A DNA stretch of 64,000 bases from Hetaerina americana. Taxonomy: Eukaryota; Arthropoda; Insecta; Odonata; Calopterygidae. Numbering within the stretch: position 1 is the first letter of the stretch; every line of letters starts with the position of its first letter. A program made the position numbers and the translations under genes. Shown in pieces: positions 22,490 to 33,728 of this stretch. The notes under the pieces are model-generated. The model was given only the letters and a program-made list of their open reading frames with translations, did not search any database and had not been told where the DNA came from. The stretch lies in the NCBI GenBank assembly GCA_022747635.1, contig JAKTNV010000002.1, positions 108,721,369 to 108,785,368 of the forward strand. Reading direction: 5' to 3'.

Positions 22490-23451
22490 CGAGGGTAGGC
22501 TGAAAACTAATGCACACAAGCTTGTAGACGACGAACAAAATGACTTTCAGAAGCACTCCTATTGGCATGTGGTAGTAACATTCCTCCTCAACACGCATTC
22601 GCAGGTTAGAGGTCGTTGCGTTCATCCAGTGTATTATGAGAAGCGGAAGTATGGAGATGTGTTCTAGTGCGATGCCAACGTGAGTTAAACAGCGTGCCGT
22701 TATCGAATTTTTAGCTGCTGAATAAGTGACTCCTACTGAGATTCATCGTCGTTTGAAGGCTGTTTATGGTGACGATGCTGTTGATAGGTCTACTGTAAAT
22801 CGATGGGTAGTAACATTTCGTGGTTGCGAGCCTGGAAAAGCAATAGTTGTTGATGAAACACGCAGCGGACGTCCGATCACTGCCACAGGCGATAAACATC
22901 ACAATCTCGTCGAATATTTGATTCAAAATGACCGGCGAATCACTCAAAAGCTTATCGCAAACCATATTGGAATATCTAAGGAAGAATTTTGTCATGTAAA
23001 AAGGCAGCCTGGCGCCAATAATCTTGCAAAATGGCAACACTCTTCCACACACCTCGCGCGCAACTGGAGAGGCTCTGCGAAACCTGAAATTTGAACCAAT
23101 TCCACACCCTCCTTATTCCCCTGATCTTGCGCCTTGCGATTTTTATTTTTTCCCTCAACTCATGAGACACCTCAAGGGTAATCATTATACCTCGGACGAT
23201 GAGGTGAAGGCAGCTGTCAAGTCCTGGATTCGAGAAAAGTCGGATGAGTTTTTCAGTGACGGAATGAAAAACTTGTTACACTTTGGGAGAAATGTTTTAG
23301 CCTTAATTCGGTGACTATGTCGAAAAATAAGTATTTATATGATTTTGAAACTTAAGAATTGTACTTTTAGATAATTTTCGCCCCATCTTGCTGTTTGTTT
23401 TTTATCGCAGTCTACAGGCATGTGTGTGCATTACCTTCCACCCTACCCTCG
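22490..23451 (+). mobile_element. Defective mariner element (family beta), copy 2
   Basis: The terminal inverted repeats CGAGGGTAGGCTGAAAACTA (22490) and CACCCTACCCTCG (ending 23451) are flanked by TA (22488-22489, 23452-23453). The 962-bp element encodes the HTH half and the C-terminal third of transposase, but lacks about 100 residues between them. The deletion junction (GGCAGCCTGGCGCC) and a TAA after IEFLAAE are shared with copy 1 at 10655-11554. Confidence 0.95.
22726..23316 (+). pseudogene. Mariner transposase, internally deleted and frameshifted (beta)
   Basis: Frame 1 (22726-23094) starts MTPTEIHRRLKAVYGDDAVD and runs through RWVVTFRGCEPGK and NDRRITQKLIANHIGIS. The family start is further upstream, before the shared TAA near 22716. 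After the deletion, the frame at 23024-23314 gives HTSRATGEALRNLKFEPIPH, then PPYSPDLAPCDFYFFPQL and a C-terminus ending in LALIR. YSPDLAP is the motif carrying the third catalytic Asp region of mariners. The first Asp (xTGDEx) is deleted. The second site reads QNGN where copy 1 has QHDN. It cannot encode an active enzyme. Confidence 0.92.
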
Positions 23452-23453
23452 TA

Positions 23454-24860
23454 TGTATTTTTCCCAGCAGAGTGACTCCTTCAAATGAGAAGCACACAGG
23501 AGCTTACATTCCATTCTTGTGGTATGCACTCATTCGGGACGCATTCAATGCACGCACGGTTTTGATTAAATTGAAAAGGAGGGAAGGCAGTCGGAGTGAG
23601 TGAGTGGGCGCCGGTTAACAACGGCGGGATCGATCCGCTATGTTTTGAGTGAAAGGCAGCGGCGCTCAAAGGAAGATGACTAAGGGCATAGAGCCCTTTA
23701 TTGAGTGGAAGTGTGTCGTGTGCGAGGGGAAATAGGGGGAGGAGGGGGGGGGAGATGAGGGTCCTCATCTACCCCTCCGATGATCACTTGGGGGGGTGTT
23801 GGTTCGGAGCAAAGGCCCCGCCACCACCAACCCCTCCCCACGCACGCAATGCCAAAAGAGAAAAAACGTAGACACACCAACTCCTCCTCCGCCCTTCCCA
23901 ACCCCCAAGCCACCCAGAACCCCTTTCTTCCGGGCATTCCGCCGAGTGGATTCATCCCGTCTCGGACGTACCCTACCCCCTCCGACCGCACCCCCTCCCA
24001 CCCCCTCAGAAGACCCGTGGGATTCAACGCAGTCCCTGTTTGCTTTGGGTGGAAACATGGGGCAACAATGGAATCTGACCGTTTCTCCCAATTTCCGAAC
24101 ACCCCCCTCCCCTTTCACCATTCACCACCCTCCTCGGGAGACCGAAACAACCCCCATAACTGGACCGCCTCCTTTTTCAATCCCTCTTTCCCTCCCTACC
24201 CCAACCACTCCCTCAATCGAGGTGGACCTGGGGGGTGGGGGGGCGGGCACCGCATTTCGGTCCCCCGCGGAACCACCCCCTTCCCAGGGAGATGCCTCTG
24301 GAGCCACGCTGCTTATACCGGGAGCCTTTCTTTTTGGGGGAATGAGAGGGGAGGCTGAAATCTGCAATGGTTCCCGTGACCATCGAGTGATGTGGTACTG
24401 CGGCGGTTGGTCATCCAGGGAGGCGCTCAACTGGTGAGGTCATTTGGAACCTGATTGGGATGCGGAGCGCAGATTAAGGCAGTGTTGGAAGGGAATGGGG
24501 AAAAGGGGACGGGGCCTTTGTCGATGCGCAGTCCGCCATGTTTGGGATGACGGCGCGGGCGAAACACATGTCGAGATGTCGAGACTACCGAATTCCATCC
24601 CGGAGGAAGACGCAAAGCAATCCATATCCACACCTGAGGAAGCTGCTGTGAAACACGCCGGCGGCGGAAAAATCTCCGAATGCGTACGCGAGGGCAAAGG
24701 GAATCCGAGAGCGGTTTGATGTCGTCCCCGCGCGGAAGGGAGAGGTGGGTGGGACTAGGATGAAAACGCGGGCCCTTCTGTCACCGCGCGTGGCCGAAAA
24801 CAGTATGAGGGCCAAATAATTTTTACACCATTACGATTGCTACGCAAACAAACTTGCAGG
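23454..24860. other. Unannotated; GC-rich, C/G-homopolymer-rich patch 23740-24760
   Basis: Two overlapping plus frames (192 and 213 codons) and two minus frames are open together. They encode Pro/Gly-rich low-complexity peptides, as expected from GC-rich DNA that lacks stop codons, so no gene is called. CpG is common. Confidence 0.45.
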
Positions 24861-25013
24861 TTCGTTGCAACAATTTCAGAGTGTAAAAATACTCCACTTG
24901 ACCGGTCAAGCCAAATGAATTTTACACTCTGAAATTGGCGCATTGAAATGCACATTAGCGGATGATCCCGTTGAAAGTTACTGTTACGGCATCTCCCGCA
25001 GTTTCTTGGAATT
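24861..25013 (-). mobile_element. Hairpin element, copy 1 (same family as 31009-31182)
   Basis: The arms 24866-24903 and 24904-24945 are imperfect reverse complements centred on TTGACC|GGTCAA and share CAATTTCAGAGTGTAAAAAT. Beyond the hairpin lies a ~65-bp tail with TGCACATTAGCGGATGA and GGCATCTCCCGCAGTTTCTT. The tail is nearly identical, in reverse complement, to 31009-31075. I see no convincing target duplication here. Confidence 0.8.
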
Positions 25014-25435
25014 CGCAGTCTCGTATCCAGGCCCGGAATACTTACCGTGACTCAGGGGTAATCCAGATTGCAGAAAAGGCCCAGAGAAAACCCCAGGTGT
25101 GGCCTGCGTAGAGTTGAATTCGACGAGGGGTCACGGTGCCGCTTGAAGAGCCACGAATCGGACGGAGACCCGCATCTACATTGGTACACGATCGTTGAGA
25201 TACCATCCGGAAGGTTGGTGCCGTTGGATGCTATTGCTAGGAATCAGAGAAGGGCAAAGAGTGATGATGGAAGAGAGCGGGCTCCAACAATCCCTCAAAG
25301 GGGACATATGAGGTCACTGCCAACGTCACGGTTGTTGCTGTGCTTAAAGTGATATACGAGCTCCAGAACCTCGGACCATAAATGTAACTCTGCAACAGGA
25401 CCACCTCGCCCAAGCGCGGAACCGGTCTCAGTGCT
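25014..25435. other. Unannotated
   Basis: Frames of up to 94 codons on both strands, no recognised motif. This could be the decayed 5' part of the following mariner, but I cannot show it. Confidence 0.35.
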
Positions 25436-26006
25436 CTCCAAGCTGTGGAAGTGGCAGGACGTCAGGTGTTGTAAACCTCCGTGCGCCGACCGTGTCACGA
25501 AAGACCAACCGAGCGAAAATTCCGGGTGAACTTATGCAACGAATTGAAAATGAACCTGATTATTCGGACAACGGTATCAATTGTGATGAAACATGGGTTT
25601 TTGAATAGGACCCAGAAACAAGACGCCAAATATCTGAGTGGCACATCGACCAGTCCCCCAAGCTCAAAAAGGACAAGAAAAGACATTTCCGCTAACTGGC
25701 AACTCCATCACGACAACGCGCCTTGCCACAACGCGCTACGAGTCCGCGAGTTACCAGCCAAACGCCAGGTGCCAACGCTGCTCCACCCCGCCCTATACTC
25801 CTGACGTCGCCCCAGCAGACTTCTTTCTGTTCCCTCGGATTATGGCAGCCATGAAAGGAACCCTTCTTTCGTCCATAGAAGAGATCCAATCAGCCGTGAC
25901 GAAGACCTTGCGAGAGGTCCCCGAAGACGCCCTCCAGGATGCGCAGAATCTGTTCTGCATATATATTTTTAAAAAAATAATTGCATTACTTTCGGAACTC
26001 ACCCTG
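25436..26006 (+). mobile_element. Decayed mariner element (family zeta)
   Basis: Shifting frames give LMQRIENEPDY (25532), CDETWVFE.DPETRRQISEWH (25580-25640; DETW holds the first catalytic Asp), then LHHDNAPCHNALRVRELPAK (25702), the second Asp site. The distance between these sites is far too short for an intact mariner, so about 80 residues are deleted. Then come PPYTPDVAPADFFLFPRI and VTKTLREVPEDALQDA. The right terminus ACTTTCGGAACTCACCCTG ends at 26006 beside TA. The left repeat was not found. Confidence 0.85.
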
Positions 26007-26104
26007 TAGATACCAAACTAATGGTTTTCCTGATGTGATGGAATGTTGAAGAAAGGGTGAGCAAAAAAATCATTATTCATTAACGCGCCCTGCGGACACA
26101 AAAG

Positions 26105-26186
26105 ATACAGAGTGTCGTGCAGGCATAACGCATATGTTTGCTCGCACTCTACAAGCATGTGTGCATTACTTTTCAGCCTACCCTCG
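26105..26186 (-). mobile_element. Mariner beta terminal fragment
   Basis: ACAAGCATGTGTGCATTACT, then TTTCAGCCTACCCTCG, is the family terminal repeat and leader. It runs straight into a (TG)n(TA)n array. Confidence 0.8.
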
Positions 26187-26194
26187 TGTGTGTA

Positions 26195-26264
<70 letters not shown>
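26187..26264. repeat. (TG)n(TA)n microsatellite
   Basis: TG repeats to about 26205, then pure TA to 26264, where an S2 SINE begins. Confidence 0.97.
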
Positions 26265-26266
<2 letters not shown>

Positions 26267-26546
26267 GGGTCGCGGTAGTCCAGTAGGTAGAGTGTTGGAC
26301 TGCTGACCGGAGGGTCCCGGGTTCGATTCCCGGGCAAGGCACTCTGGGCACCTGCAGCTCCACCCAAGCTAAAGTGATTTTTCGGGTACCATGTCTTCCA
26401 GGGAAACCATAACCGGCACAGGGAAAGGAACTGGCCCCCCTACCCTGATGTGTGAATTTCACACGCCGTCGGGATTAGTACTGGGTGATCTCTACCATCA
26501 CCTACTAAACCGACCTTCGGGTTGATTACTGTGTTTATGGTTTATC
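26265..26546 (+). mobile_element. tRNA-derived SINE (family S2), best copy
   Basis: The tRNA-like head reads GTCGCGGTAGTCCAGTAGGT with box B GGGTTCGATTCCCGGG (26322). The body carries CAGGGAAACCATAACCGGCA, GTGTGAATTTCACACGCCGT and AACCGACCTTCGGGTTGATT, and ends at TGTTTATGGTTTA. The SINE lies between two (TA)n arrays, so it probably inserted into a TA microsatellite or seeded it. Confidence 0.85.
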
Positions 26547-26549
26547 TAT

Positions 26550-26631
<82 letters not shown>
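26550..26631. repeat. (CA)n(TA)n microsatellite
   Basis: CA repeats to about 26568, then TA to about 26629. Confidence 0.97.
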
Positions 26632-27790
26632 AAAAAATCACATCGGTCAACAAGTTAAAATTTATATGGCTAATATATGTATAACTTACAATAATTTCGG
26701 ATAGAGCTCCATGAATCAATCGACTTCCACCCACCTAATCAAGCTAAACTTATGCGTTTCAATCCCCCAAAAGTCTGTCGTACTCTTTCCGCGCCGTCAT
26801 TACGGTTTCAGCTTGGGTATTTTACCGCGACGTTCGTTCGTTCGGGGGTACCCGCCCGCTTACGATGGAAAGGCATTAGTTGAAATATATCGAGGAGGGT
26901 CGAGGGAGGGTGACTGATATTAATGGGGCAGAGTGCAACCCCTTCCGCGGCGAACGCGCCACGGCCGAAATTCCGCCCGGTGTAAAACATGGCCCTTGGC
27001 GTAAATCAACGCTAGAAGCGATTTTACGTCGGCGGAGGAGGGGTTCGCTCCGTGGCATCGTCATCTGTTAGGACTCCTTGGAATGGGGTACCCCTGCCGG
27101 CGAACCCTGACCCGTCCCTACATCTCCATTTCTTCCCGCGCCGGAGCGCGGCTTCCATTGCTTTTGCGATAATACGCTAACAAATCATGGCGAAACGGAA
27201 GGTCCAAACGACTTCCCGTCAAGTGAACGGACTGTTTAATGACATCCGGCGCCGTGACCGTTAATGAAGTTATTTCGATGGCATCAAATGGATTTATTTT
27301 TTGGTTCAATTTTGGAACATTCCTCGAACGTTCTGATATTATGTATTTGTGCAGAAGTTGACAAAGCAGCCTCGCCTTTGGAAATATTTGATGATGACTT
27401 ATTGGCTCCTGGTTTTTACTTTAGAAAAAAACATTAGGCGGAGGACTATAATTGAACGCAAATTCGAAAGCCTTTTACGGTAAAGGGCGTTTTGGATTTT
27501 CAGCCAGTTGTGAGTGGATGATGACCGCACCTCTAGACGTTATTGTAATAATACTTTCTTGGCAATCAGTGACTGAATCACTTTCATTTTTTCAAGCAGA
27601 CTATTATTTTGATGAAATTTGGTATTATGCACATAGATACCTAATTTAAATTAGTCATTGCATTTGCCATTTCTAACACTCACCTCTAATTGACAACTCA
27701 TTGACTAGGAGAATGAAAAATATTTTAACCCATTAACTTCATCTACTGGGTCAGCAGCAAAACATGGTATGGGAGAAGTTCGACTGACAT
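26632..27790. other. Unannotated
   Basis: No recognised element. Frames of 60-68 codons only. Confidence 0.4.
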
Positions 27791-28326
27791 CAAGCGATGA
27801 AGAGCCCCAGCTAAGAACGCATGCATGAAGAAGAGGCAGTTACTATGTCTAAAGAACCTAAGGCTGAAAACAAGGAAGCATTTCGTCAAGACTTTCGTGC
27901 AGAGCATGGCGCTCTATGGTTCTGAGACTTGGAACATTGGAAAAGTGGACCAGCGAAGAATAGAAGCCTTTGAAACATGGTGCTGGAGGAGAATGCTGAA
28001 GATTCAATGGACAGACAAAGTGAGGAACGGCGAAGTAAATACATAGAAGAGCAGAAGAGGAAAGGATCATATGGAGAACTCTACGGCAAATAAGAACTAG
28101 ATGGATTGGACACACATTGAGGCACAATGGATTGATTAGGAATATAATAGAAGGAAAAATAAAAGGGGAGATTCAACGAGGAAGACCAACAGACATGTAG
28201 ATAGGACAAATTAAGAAGGATGTAAAACAAAGAAGGTATCAGGGATTGAGGGAATTGACATAAAATAGAGTAGAATGGAGGGCTGCAGTAAACCAATCTT
28301 AGGATTGAAATACTGATGATGATGAA
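27791..28326 (+). mobile_element. RTE-like LINE 3' end (LINE-R2)
   Basis: Translation gives LCLKNLRLKTRKHFVKTFVQ, MALYGSETWNIGKVDQRRIE and AFETWCWRRMLKIQWTDKVR (27843-28037). Further frames follow with RTRWIGHTLRHNGLIRNIIE (about 28090-28150) and GEIQRGRP. These are the conserved post-RT motifs of insect RTE-type elements. A stop after GEVNT (28044) and other lesions break it. The 3' end AATCTTAGGATTGAAATACT is followed by GATGATGATG. Confidence 0.85.
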
Positions 28327-29723
28327 CTTCATAACCATTGCATTCACAAGTCGTTGCTCAAGTTAGCAATATCTCGGTTCGGAAATTATAATATTTTGGT
28401 GACTCTGAGCAATCGAGGCTCATTAATGAGCAGGATCAACGTAATTTGAAAGGATAATGCCTGAATATTCATTCTTCAATCATGGTCTATATTCTTCAGA
28501 AAATCGTGAATTAATTAGTTCACGACGTAAACTAAAACGCCTTCATCCTACTCGTGACCACACGTGCTGTTTGAACTTCTATCGTCATTTTCGAAGAATT
28601 CAGCGAGCGCGATAATTGGCGGTCAATTAAGCACCTTGTTTTCGCGAAGGGAGAACGGCATCGCCCTGCTTCCAGAGCGATGGCGTCCATTAGCGATAAC
28701 GCCCACAGGCGATAGGGAACTTGTTTACGTTCCCTCTCGCAATGGGCCGTACTGCTCCTGCAGACAAGCAACGGACACGGCGGTGATGCGATAAGGGTCT
28801 CGGAACGCACCGCAAACTCCCTTGGTCTCCCACGACACGCATGCAAAGTGCGAATGAATGGTGAGCATGTCACAACACCACCTCTCAACGCGTAGAATGT
28901 CAAAATCAACGTGAGGAGCTACTTTAATTCACCCCTGATGCATTCCCTACTAATTAAGGGTTCACAGTCCCTTATCCTTCATTTTATTCCATTGGTTTCG
29001 GTGCTCATTTTGTGACTCAACTCTCATAACGTTGCTAAATTTTTAAATGGGAACCATGGCGATTTATTCGCAATAAAACATACTTAGTGATGACCAAAAA
29101 AATTAGTATTGAAACTATTTTTTAAAGCTGGTTCACGCATTAAAAAAACTACAGACCTTTCCGTAAGCCATTTATCGTCCCCGCATCATCTCCTGTGACT
29201 CAGGTAGTCACAAAACTATTGGAAGAATTAGCATTGCAGCCAAGTTGTTGACCGTAGGCTTAAATACAGGCTAACTTTACTGCGTACATTTGAGGCAGGT
29301 TACTTATCTGAGGATGTGAAAGGCATATTACAGGCCCCCATTTACTACAATAGATAAGATCACCGACGTGAAATCAGGGAGATTTATTGTAGAACGGATG
29401 GATTTAAAATGTCGTTTCATCCTCGTACCATTAGAGATCAAAATAGATATGAAAGCAATCGCGTAGGAGATGATTGTAATTGGTATTGTAAATATTTATC
29501 GATATCCTGTACGTTTCTCCCTGCATGTTGTTCTTTTTATTTCATCAACCCATCTTTTTAACAGTTCTACATCATGATTTGAATATACGCATCCTGATTT
29601 TTTAATAATGTTGCATGCGAGTACTTCCTTCCTTACGTTTGATTAGCATTTTTCGAGTGCATGATCAAAATAATATTTTTGCAGAGGTAATACGGCTGGG
29701 ATTTTTCATCTACTTGGCCTTAG
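28327..29723. other. Unannotated
   Basis: A 125-codon minus frame (28532-28909) is opposed by a 76-codon plus frame, and neither shows a motif. Confidence 0.4.
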
Positions 29724-29790
29724 ACCCATCACCACACGTCCTTGCGGTGGCCAGCGGGGTATTGTGCAGATAAATACGTATTCCGAATCC
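29724..29790 (+). mobile_element. LINE-B' 3' terminal fragment (short)
   Basis: CATCACCACACGTCCTTGCG, then GTGGCCAGCGGGGTATTGTG, is the plus-strand version of the family 3' end (ACGCCCTTGCGGCGGCTTGC and GGGGTATT). It is diverged and very short. Confidence 0.5.
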
Positions 29791-30477
29791 CACACGCGCT
29801 GCGCCATGTTGGCCATGCTGAGACGACGGCTGAGAACAGACATTCGCCAAGAAAGTACACGTTGAGGGGAGGGTGAAATGGTTTGAGGGAAATGGCCGAG
29901 AAAGTCGTGGGTCAAAGAGTCAATGGTATACGGTTTGACTTTGCGAAATCCCATGGTTTTAAATGAGAGTAAATGACTTATTTTCACGCGATTACGTTAA
30001 GTGAACCGTGGTTGACAATCGCGTGGAAAATAACCAAACATATTTCGTTTATGGGACATGAACGTCAAAAAGATTTCTCTCGAGAATGATAAAACGAGGC
30101 GGTGGAACAGAAGAAATAGACACATGGAAGAAATAAGTGCAGAGAATGGTATGCGCCTGTTTCCATCGACTTCCGCTCCAAAGGGAAGGCGATGCGCGTT
30201 CCTTTTATTGCCGTTAGATACACTGAACTTCTTTCACTTCGACAAGGTGTTCGCCCTTGATATTGTACCAAGCGGTGAATTTTCACCATGAAAGGAAAAC
30301 ATTCGGTATTTTTTAATTGTGATTGCGAAGGTCATTTCCTTACTGAAGGGAAAAAGCAAATACGTTGTTTATTTTCATTTCGTTGTCACCAAGAAAGACA
30401 TCTAATGTTATCATTTACAAACTTGTAGTTAGCTTGAGCTAATAAAAATACACATAAAAGTTTTTTACATAAATATC

Positions 30478-30482
<5 letters not shown>
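29791..30482. other. Unannotated
   Basis: Two overlapping opposed frames (30058-30291) without motifs. No element recognised. Confidence 0.4.

Positions 30483-30513
<31 letters not shown>
30483..30513. repeat. (TA)n microsatellite
   Basis: About 30 bp of TA immediately at the 3' end of an S3 SINE. Confidence 0.97.
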
Positions 30514-30516
<3 letters not shown>

Positions 30517-30676
30517 TTCACATGGAAATAGATATAAGGAAAAGGGATAGGAACACATATAAAGGACGAACACCGGAGAGGTGGGGAAGGCTGAATCAAG
30601 CTGATCAAAAGCGCAAAAATATTTTCTAGACTGGGAGTTGAACACCGGATCTTTGCCGGGCGGATACTTTAACCTC
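30514..30676 (-). mobile_element. tRNA-derived SINE (family S3)
   Basis: The minus strand starts in a degraded tRNA-like head (GATCCGGTGTTCAACTCCC near 30636-30654) and ends CCTTATATCTATTTCCATGT, then GAATGAATATATA. A CA-rich run (30682-30744) follows on the head side. Confidence 0.75.
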
Positions 30677-30759
30677 ACACAACACACGCAAACACAAACA
30701 CACACACACAAAGACACACACACTCAAAGACACACACACACGAGGGTTGATATTTATAT

Positions 30760-31735
30760 ATTTAGTCGTGACAACACTAAGTGCTTTAGGCGCCTTCTGA
30801 CGTTTTCATATGAAAGTTTGACCCTTTTAACGCTAACTCTCTCCAGAAAATTTTGTCGTTTGATCATAACTTGTGTTGTTCACAGTTACTCGAAAAATTT
30901 GTCCCAGGGGAAATATGGAGTTAAATCGTGAACACTCTCGTGCGATGACTTATTACGGCTTTCGCCCTGGATTATGAGGACAGGAGTGCATCGATCAACT
31001 TACTTCCAAATTCCTAAGAAACTGCGGGAGATGCCGCAACAGTAACTTTTAACGGAGTCATCCGCTAATGTGCATTTCAATGCAACAATTTCAGAGTGTA
31101 AAAATCATTCGCCTTGACTGGGATAAGTGACTGGGATCCCAGTCAAGGCGAATGATTTTTACACTCTGAAATTGTTGCATTGAACTTACTTCCACTTTTG
31201 GCGATGAAGCCCCATCTCTTTTGCCACTGTGAAACGCTGGTATAACGGATTCCATCGTGGCCGCCGTTTGCTCAGCGACGAAAGTCGTGAAGGTCGTCCA
31301 AAATCAGTTATTGTGGCAGAAAACGTTGATGATGTGAAAGAACTAGTAAAGTAAGGTCGTGATGAGGCTTATCCTGAGATGGAGGTATCCTTGGGGATTA
31401 TTACTATCTCGAGCATCAATAAGATATTGCATGAACATTTAGCTGTGAAAAAGTTTGATCGCGTTGGATCCCGCATAATTTGACAAAAGCTCAAAAAGAT
31501 GCTCGTGCCAATTGGCGCAAACAAATGCTCAGGAAATACAATCGCGGTGTATCAAATATGTGTATAACATCAACACAGGTGAAGAATGTTGGATCTATGC
31601 GTATGAGCCCGAAAGAAAACAGTAATCACCTGCATGGGTCTTCCAAGACGAGCCAAACTCGACAAAAGTGATTCGTGGACGAAGCACATCGAAGCAAATG
31701 ATCGCCTGTTTCTATAGGCTAAATATAATAAGGCT
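30760..31735 (+). mobile_element. Decayed mariner element (family eta), interrupted
   Basis: The transposase reading starts MELNREHSRAMTYYGFRPGL (30914) and continues ECIDQLTS to the insertion at 31009-31182. It resumes as TFGDEAPSLATVKRWYNGFH and GRRLLSDESREGRPKSVIVA, then INKILHEHLAVKK, and with shifts TGEECWIYAYEPE, WVFQDEPNSTKVIRGRSTSK and QMIACFY (about 31725), where homology ends. TGEECW stands where active relatives have TGDESW, so the first catalytic Asp is Glu. Stops and frameshifts are present. The element is 3'-truncated, the left boundary is approximate, and no terminal repeats were identified. Confidence 0.85.
31009..31182 (+). mobile_element. Hairpin element with 12-bp target duplication, copy 2
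   Basis: AACTTACTTCCA occurs at 30997-31008 and again at 31183-31194. Removing 31009-31194 restores the mariner reading frame across the site (CIDQLTSTFGDEAPS), which confirms it as an insertion. The element is a 67-bp unique segment, then a hairpin with 48-bp perfect arms, 31076-31123 and 31137-31184, the last two bases overlapping the duplication. The spacer is 13 bp. No coding capacity and no polyA. The unique segment and arm core match 24861-25013. Confidence 0.92.
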
Positions 31736-33300
31736 AAAAATATAAATAGTAACCTTCGTACCTGATAGGAAGTAAGATTTCTGACAAAACAACAAACTCG
31801 TATTTTGTTTTTGGATTTGCCCACCCCGAAATGGAACGACGCGCAAGGAATGTTGGGATGAAATTGTTGGGAAACGTTGACAATTCGCGATTAGACGCAT
31901 CGCGTCAGATCCCTTTCCCGGAAAAGTACGTAATTCGCCTTTCTCATCGTCGACCGCCCTGGAGGATTTTTTATGGTGCTCCTCTTTTTGTTCGGGGGGG
32001 AGAATGGGGGGGGAGGGGGTGAGTCGGACGGAAAACAAAATTCCCCGGCCCAAGCAAACCTTGGCCAAACGGGCCTCTTTAATGACGGAGCATTGTTGTC
32101 GCAACAAACGAAATTACGCATCGTTACTCACTCAAGCGGCTCGAAATTATTCTCCCAAGGTGCTGTGAATTGTTCCCCACCACCGAGTGAGAGAGCCTTC
32201 ATTCGCTTTAGAGACGCGGAAAAGCAAGACGTCGGTTATGACCGCATTGTTAATCAAGCAATTAAGGTCACGTGCATGAAGGGTGCAATAATTCCGCCGA
32301 AGGGAGCAGCGAGCACAAATATATTTGCTGACCGAGGAATTAAGTTCACCACGGAAGTTGGGGCCATGAATGCTAATATCCTCCGCGTTCTGTATTTTGC
32401 ATGAGAGCCATATGTATGATCAATGGATTGCCTAATGGAAGAGGGATAATTTAGAAGGGAAGTCAAGTTAACTTGTTGAGAGGGAACTGCTTAGGGCATC
32501 ATTGGTGCACGCATTTAAAAATAATTTAAACCAGGGATGTGTTCCCCGAATTGGGTATTCGCCTAGGCGAAGCAGAAACGTTCCATCGCGTCTAGGACAG
32601 TTAGCATACGTGTTGTTAAAGATTCTTCCCCTTTCGGTATTCATTCCTGAAACGGTTGAACTCTCCGCTAAACCGGAGGCATACAGGAACGACTAATTAT
32701 ATTTGACAGACGAATTGTGTGATTGCGAACTGCTGCAATCACCATGGACTCAAAACCTGGATTACTCATAATCGATTACATTCAGCAATGGAAGCCAACG
32801 AACTTCATTGGAAACGGTGCCGCTGTGTTTAAACTGATTGCTAATAATCGCTTCCCCAAATAAAATGGTTCATTTATCTCTCGAAAATATTTCGGGCGAT
32901 CAAACCACTTGGAAGTAATGAGAACGCGTACTCTTAATAAAGATAAAGGCTCTTTAAACAACGTCGTGTTGGTCATTCCTTGCGCCCGGTTGACCTGGGC
33001 GCACAATAACGTACGTCTTTCGCATGGCAATCTCTAAAAGAGAGACAGGAAAACAAAACCCGATGACCGAGATAGATGATTCGAGTGCCATGAGTAGAAA
33101 GATAATGAATGGCCGGTAAGAAGAATGGTTTCTCTCGTTTGCAATTCCATTCACTCGGATCAGGGATACCGAATAAAGTTTTTCAGACCGATCCGTGAAA
33201 TTAGGGTGAGATAGGTGTAATTTGCTAAAATAGCCAATGACAAAACAACGAATGAACACCTTTTAGCTGCAGTATATTGCTATTCCACAGTTTCAACTCA
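31736..33300. other. Unannotated
   Basis: Frames of 131 (31712-32107, minus) and 143 codons (31973-32404, plus) overlap on opposite strands. Neither shows a recognisable domain. Confidence 0.4.
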
Positions 33301-33303
33301 TTC

Positions 33304-33380
<77 letters not shown>
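33304..33380. repeat. (TA)n microsatellite
   Basis: Pure TA for about 75 bp, at the 3' terminus of a LINE-R copy. Confidence 0.97.
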
Positions 33381-33382
<2 letters not shown>

Positions 33383-33387
33383 CATTA

Positions 33388-33728
33388 TTATAAGGTAATC
33401 TACCGGATAAGGTAGGTTTTGGATGGACACGACTACCAAATATATATTTTGTGACTCTTAAAAAGCACAATCTAGCAACCCGCACTATATCAAGTCCCTC
33501 TTCATCTCTGTGTACTTCCGTCCTTCCTTCACCCCCCCAACATCCCTATCCTGTTCCTGTCCTTTCCTCGTTTGCCTAACATTCTCTCCTCATTTACAGT
33601 CTTCAACATCCCACTACCGCTCAATACACCCTTCATCCATTTTTCCTACCTCCATAGGATTTCTCCCAACAAACCCCTCTCTTCGCCCACCATACCAAGT
33701 ACTTCCTCATTTGTTTTCTTCTCTGCCC
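33388..33728 (-). mobile_element. LINE-R 3' end
   Basis: The minus-strand 3' terminus reads CCTTATCCGGTAGATTACCT, then TATAATAATGTGAATATATA. The body aligns with 6897-7287 and 10095-10600. It breaks off at 33728, where an S3 SINE 3' end begins. Confidence 0.8.

Noticed and set aside
23780..24437. 192- and 213-codon plus frames as proline-rich proteins
   Set aside because: Several frames on both strands are open over the same DNA. This is the expected result of GC-rich, stop-poor sequence.
25068..25352. 94-codon plus frame as the 5' half of the zeta mariner
   Set aside because: No mariner HTH motif could be recognised in any frame, so I left it unannotated.
26265..26340. tRNA gene at the S2 SINE head
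   Set aside because: The head recurs at 37.7 and 53.0 kb with the same downstream body, so it is a SINE, and the acceptor stem is not paired.
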